From JASLPR01 sp964496475 (GTDB lineage Bacteria; Chloroflexota; UBA11872; VXNJ01): a DNA stretch of 7,281 bases. The stretch is from NCBI GenBank assembly GCA_964496475.1, contig CAZBZS010000070.1:1-7281 (forward strand). Reading direction: 5' to 3'. The position numbers were made by a program, and so were the translations under genes. Positions 5,510-7,281 of the stretch are shown here, one piece after another (positions within the stretch are counted from its first letter, which is position 1; the number at the start of each line of letters is the position of its first letter). The notes under the pieces were generated by a model. The model searched no databases and was not told the DNA's origin. It saw only the letters and a program-made list of their open reading frames with translations.

Positions 5510-7281
5510 ATGCTTTCATCAGTTGAAGCGACTCTGGGTAGTCGCACTCTCCGCCTGGAGCACGGCCGCTGGGCCGGGCAGGCCGGCGGTTCCGTAACCG
5601 TTCACGATGGCGACAACGTCATCCTCTGCACCGCTTGCATGGCAAGCCGGGCTCGGGAAGGAATCGACTTCTTCCCCCTATCCGTTGACATTGAGGAAAA
5701 GTCCTACGCCGCCGGACGCATCCCCGGCTCCGTCCTACGCCGTGAGGCCCGCCCTCCCGACAGCGCCATTCTGGCCGCCCGTCTCACCGACCGTCCCCTG
5801 CGGCCGCTGTTCCCCAAGGGGATGGCCAACGATGTCCAGATCATCAACACCATCCTCTCCACCGACCAGGACACCCACACCGATGTCCTCGGCATCGTGG
5901 GCGCTTCCGCTGCCCTAACCATTTCCCCCATCCCCTTCGGCGGCCCCATCGGCGCCGTCCGCGTCGGCATGGAGGGCGACAACTTCGTCACCAATCCCGA
6001 CCGAACCTTCCTTGAGGAAAATCCGGCCCTCGATCTCATCGTCGTTGCCAACTCCGACGGCATCATCATGCTCGAGGCCGGCGCCATCGAAGTCGCCGAC
6101 GACCGTATCGCTGACGCCATCGAATACGGCTTCCGCGAAGCCCAGACCACTATCGAGCTTCAGCTTGATCTGCAAAAGCAGGTCGGCCAGGACAAGGTCG
6201 AGCCCATAATTCGCAAGTACCCGGACGAGCTGCTCGGCGTCGTAACGGACCGCACCCGCGACGACGTCCGCACAGCCGTCATGCTTACGGATTCCGACGA
6301 GCATTCCGCTCGACGCGATTCCATCCAGGAATCCGTCGTCGAGGCCGTCGCTGGCGACCAGTACTCCGAGCGCGATGTGAAATCCGCCCTCTCCGACGTA
6401 TTCAAAGCCGAAACCCGGCGCGCCATCCTCGAGGATGGCCACCGCCCCGACGGCCGCGCCGCTGACGAGCTCCGCGATCTCTCCGCCGAGGTCGGCGTCC
6501 TCCCTCGCGTCCACGGCACCGGCCTCTTCCAGCGCGGGCAGACCCAGTGCCTCTCCGTCGTCACCCTCGCTTCCGGGCGGCAGGAACAGCGCATCGGACT
6601 CGACAACTTCGGAATTCAGGAGCCCAAGCGATTCATCCATCACTACAACATGCCTCCCTTCGCTTCCGGCGAGGCCTATCCTATGCGCGGACCGCGCCGC
6701 CGCGAAATCGGCCACGGCCATCTAGCCGAGCGCGCACTTCGTGCCGTTCTTCCGCCCCAGGAAGACTTCCCCTACGCGCTCCGGGTCGTCTCAGAGATTC
6801 TTTCCTCCAACGGCTCCACCTCAATGGCCGCCACCACCGCCAGCAGCCTGGCTCTCATGGACGCCGGCGTCCCCTTGGCCGGCGCCGTCACCGGAATATC
6901 AATTGGTGCCGTCATCGAAAGCGACGACAAGTACGTAATCCTCACCGACATCCAGGGTGCCGAAGATCACTTCGGCGACATGGACTTCAAGATCGCCGGC
7001 ACCGCCAGAGGCGTCACCGCCATTCAGCTCGATATCAAAGTCTCCCACATCAGCATGCAACTCGTCCGCGACACCATCGTCCGCGCCCGAGCGACCCGGC
7101 TTAAGATTCTGGAAGTCACCAACGCCGCCATCAATTCTCCGCGCGAGAACGTCGGCGAATTCGCCCCCAAGGTCTTCACGCACAACATCGATCCCGGCAA
7201 GATCGGCGAGATCATCGGCCCCGGCGGCAAGATCATCCGCCGCATGCAGGCCGAGACCGAAACCGAGATCGACGTTTCCGA
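5510..7281 (+). CDS. pnp: Polyribonucleotide nucleotidyltransferase (PNPase), 3'-truncated by window edge
   Basis: Phosphorolytic 3'-5' exoribonuclease of RNA decay. The frame is open from ATG 5510 to the window end (590 codons plus two bases). AGGAAGA at about 5496-5502 is the ribosome site. First RNase PH-like domain: GRIPGSVLRREARP (69-82) and LTDRPLRPLFPKGM (92-105). A helical linker spans about 215-300. Second, catalytic RNase PH domain: RPDGRAADELRDLS, LPRVHGTGLFQRGQTQ (331-346), KRFIHHYNMPPF, GPRRREIGHG, the phosphate-site loop NGSTSMA (434-440) and the metal-binding EDHFGDMDFKIAG (485-497), with Asp486, Asp490 and Asp492. The KH domain begins around 555 with the GxxG loop IIGPGGK (568-574). 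The rest of KH and the S1 domain lie beyond the window. Nothing suggests damage, in contrast with the flagellar genes. Confidence 0.97.
   Translation, partial: MLSSVEATLGSRTLRLEHGRWAGQAGGSVTVHDGDNVILCTACMASRAREGIDFFPLSVDIEEKSYAAGRIPGSVLRREARPPDSAILAARLTDRPLRPLFPKGMANDVQIINTILSTDQDTHTDVLGIVGASAALTISPIPFGGPIGAVRVGMEGDNFVTNPDRTFLEENPALDLIVVANSDGIIMLEAGAIEVADDRIADAIEYGFREAQTTIELQLDLQKQVGQDKVEPIIRKYPDELLGVVTDRTRDDVRTAVMLTDSDEHSARRDSIQESVVEAVAGDQYSERDVKSALSDVFKAETRRAILEDGHRPDGRAADELRDLSAEVGVLPRVHGTGLFQRGQTQCLSVVTLASGRQEQRIGLDNFGIQEPKRFIHHYNMPPFASGEAYPMRGPRRREIGHGHLAERALRAVLPPQEDFPYALRVVSEILSSNGSTSMAATTASSLALMDAGVPLAGAVTGISIGAVIESDDKYVILTDIQGAEDHFGDMDFKIAGTARGVTAIQLDIKVSHISMQLVRDTIVRARATRLKILEVTNAAINSPRENVGEFAPKVFTHNIDPGKIGEIIGPGGKIIRRMQAETETEIDVS

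Noticed and set aside
5915..6721. 268-codon - strand open frame opposite pnp
   Set aside because: Antisense shadow of strongly conserved pnp; Gly/Asp/Ala-rich, no recognisable family.
1..7281. Mobile element, CRISPR array or horizontally acquired island as the cause of decay
   Set aside because: No transposase, terminal inverted repeats, target duplications, repeat-spacer pattern or abrupt composition change were seen.

Overview
This window is GC-rich and strongly prefers C-ending codons. It carries a flagellar biosynthesis and regulation cluster on the + strand (positions 2-4271), one gene on the - strand (4302-4907), and the conserved rpsO-pnp pair on the + strand (5062 to the end). The combination of FlhF, an FlhG-type ATPase, a SwrB-like membrane protein, a FlgF-type rod protein, FliW and CsrA indicates a flagellated bacterium, or one recently descended from one, that uses FliW-CsrA rather than the enterobacterial CsrA circuit. 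My best guess is a Planctomycetota (Phycisphaerae-like) lineage, from gene order and protein flavour. This is an impression, not a demonstrated assignment.

Flagellar part: an intact 5'-truncated flhF (2-1018) is followed two bases later by a heavily damaged flhG (1021-1940). That gene has a one-base deletion, four in-frame stops, substitutions in the ATP-binding loop and loss of the switch-II segment. Next come an intact gene for a single-pass membrane protein with a coiled coil and a C-terminal helix-turn-helix-like module (1984-2730), and a flgF-like rod gene broken by a frameshift near its 3' end (2761-3518). Open genes for FliW (3526-3945) and CsrA (4029-4271) follow. The swimming-related genes flhG and flgF are damaged, while the post-transcriptional regulator pair fliW-csrA is still open. 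The broken genes keep their C-ending codon bias, which suggests recent decay. An error-rich assembly is the main alternative, especially for the single flgF frameshift.

The - strand gene at 4302-4907 is convergent with csrA and encodes a membrane-anchored DUF3105-like protein. It lacks the histidines I expect in that family.

Housekeeping part: rpsO (GTG start) lies behind an extended -10 promoter, and pnp runs off the window end inside its KH domain. The RNA around these genes is structured. A leader hairpin precedes rpsO, a perfect 9-bp hairpin spans the rpsO stop codon, and a 15-bp near-perfect stem lies in the pnp leader. These recall the rpsO-pnp attenuation and RNase III/PNPase control known in E. 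coli, but their function here is inferred. I see no mobile elements, CRISPR arrays, tRNAs or rRNAs.
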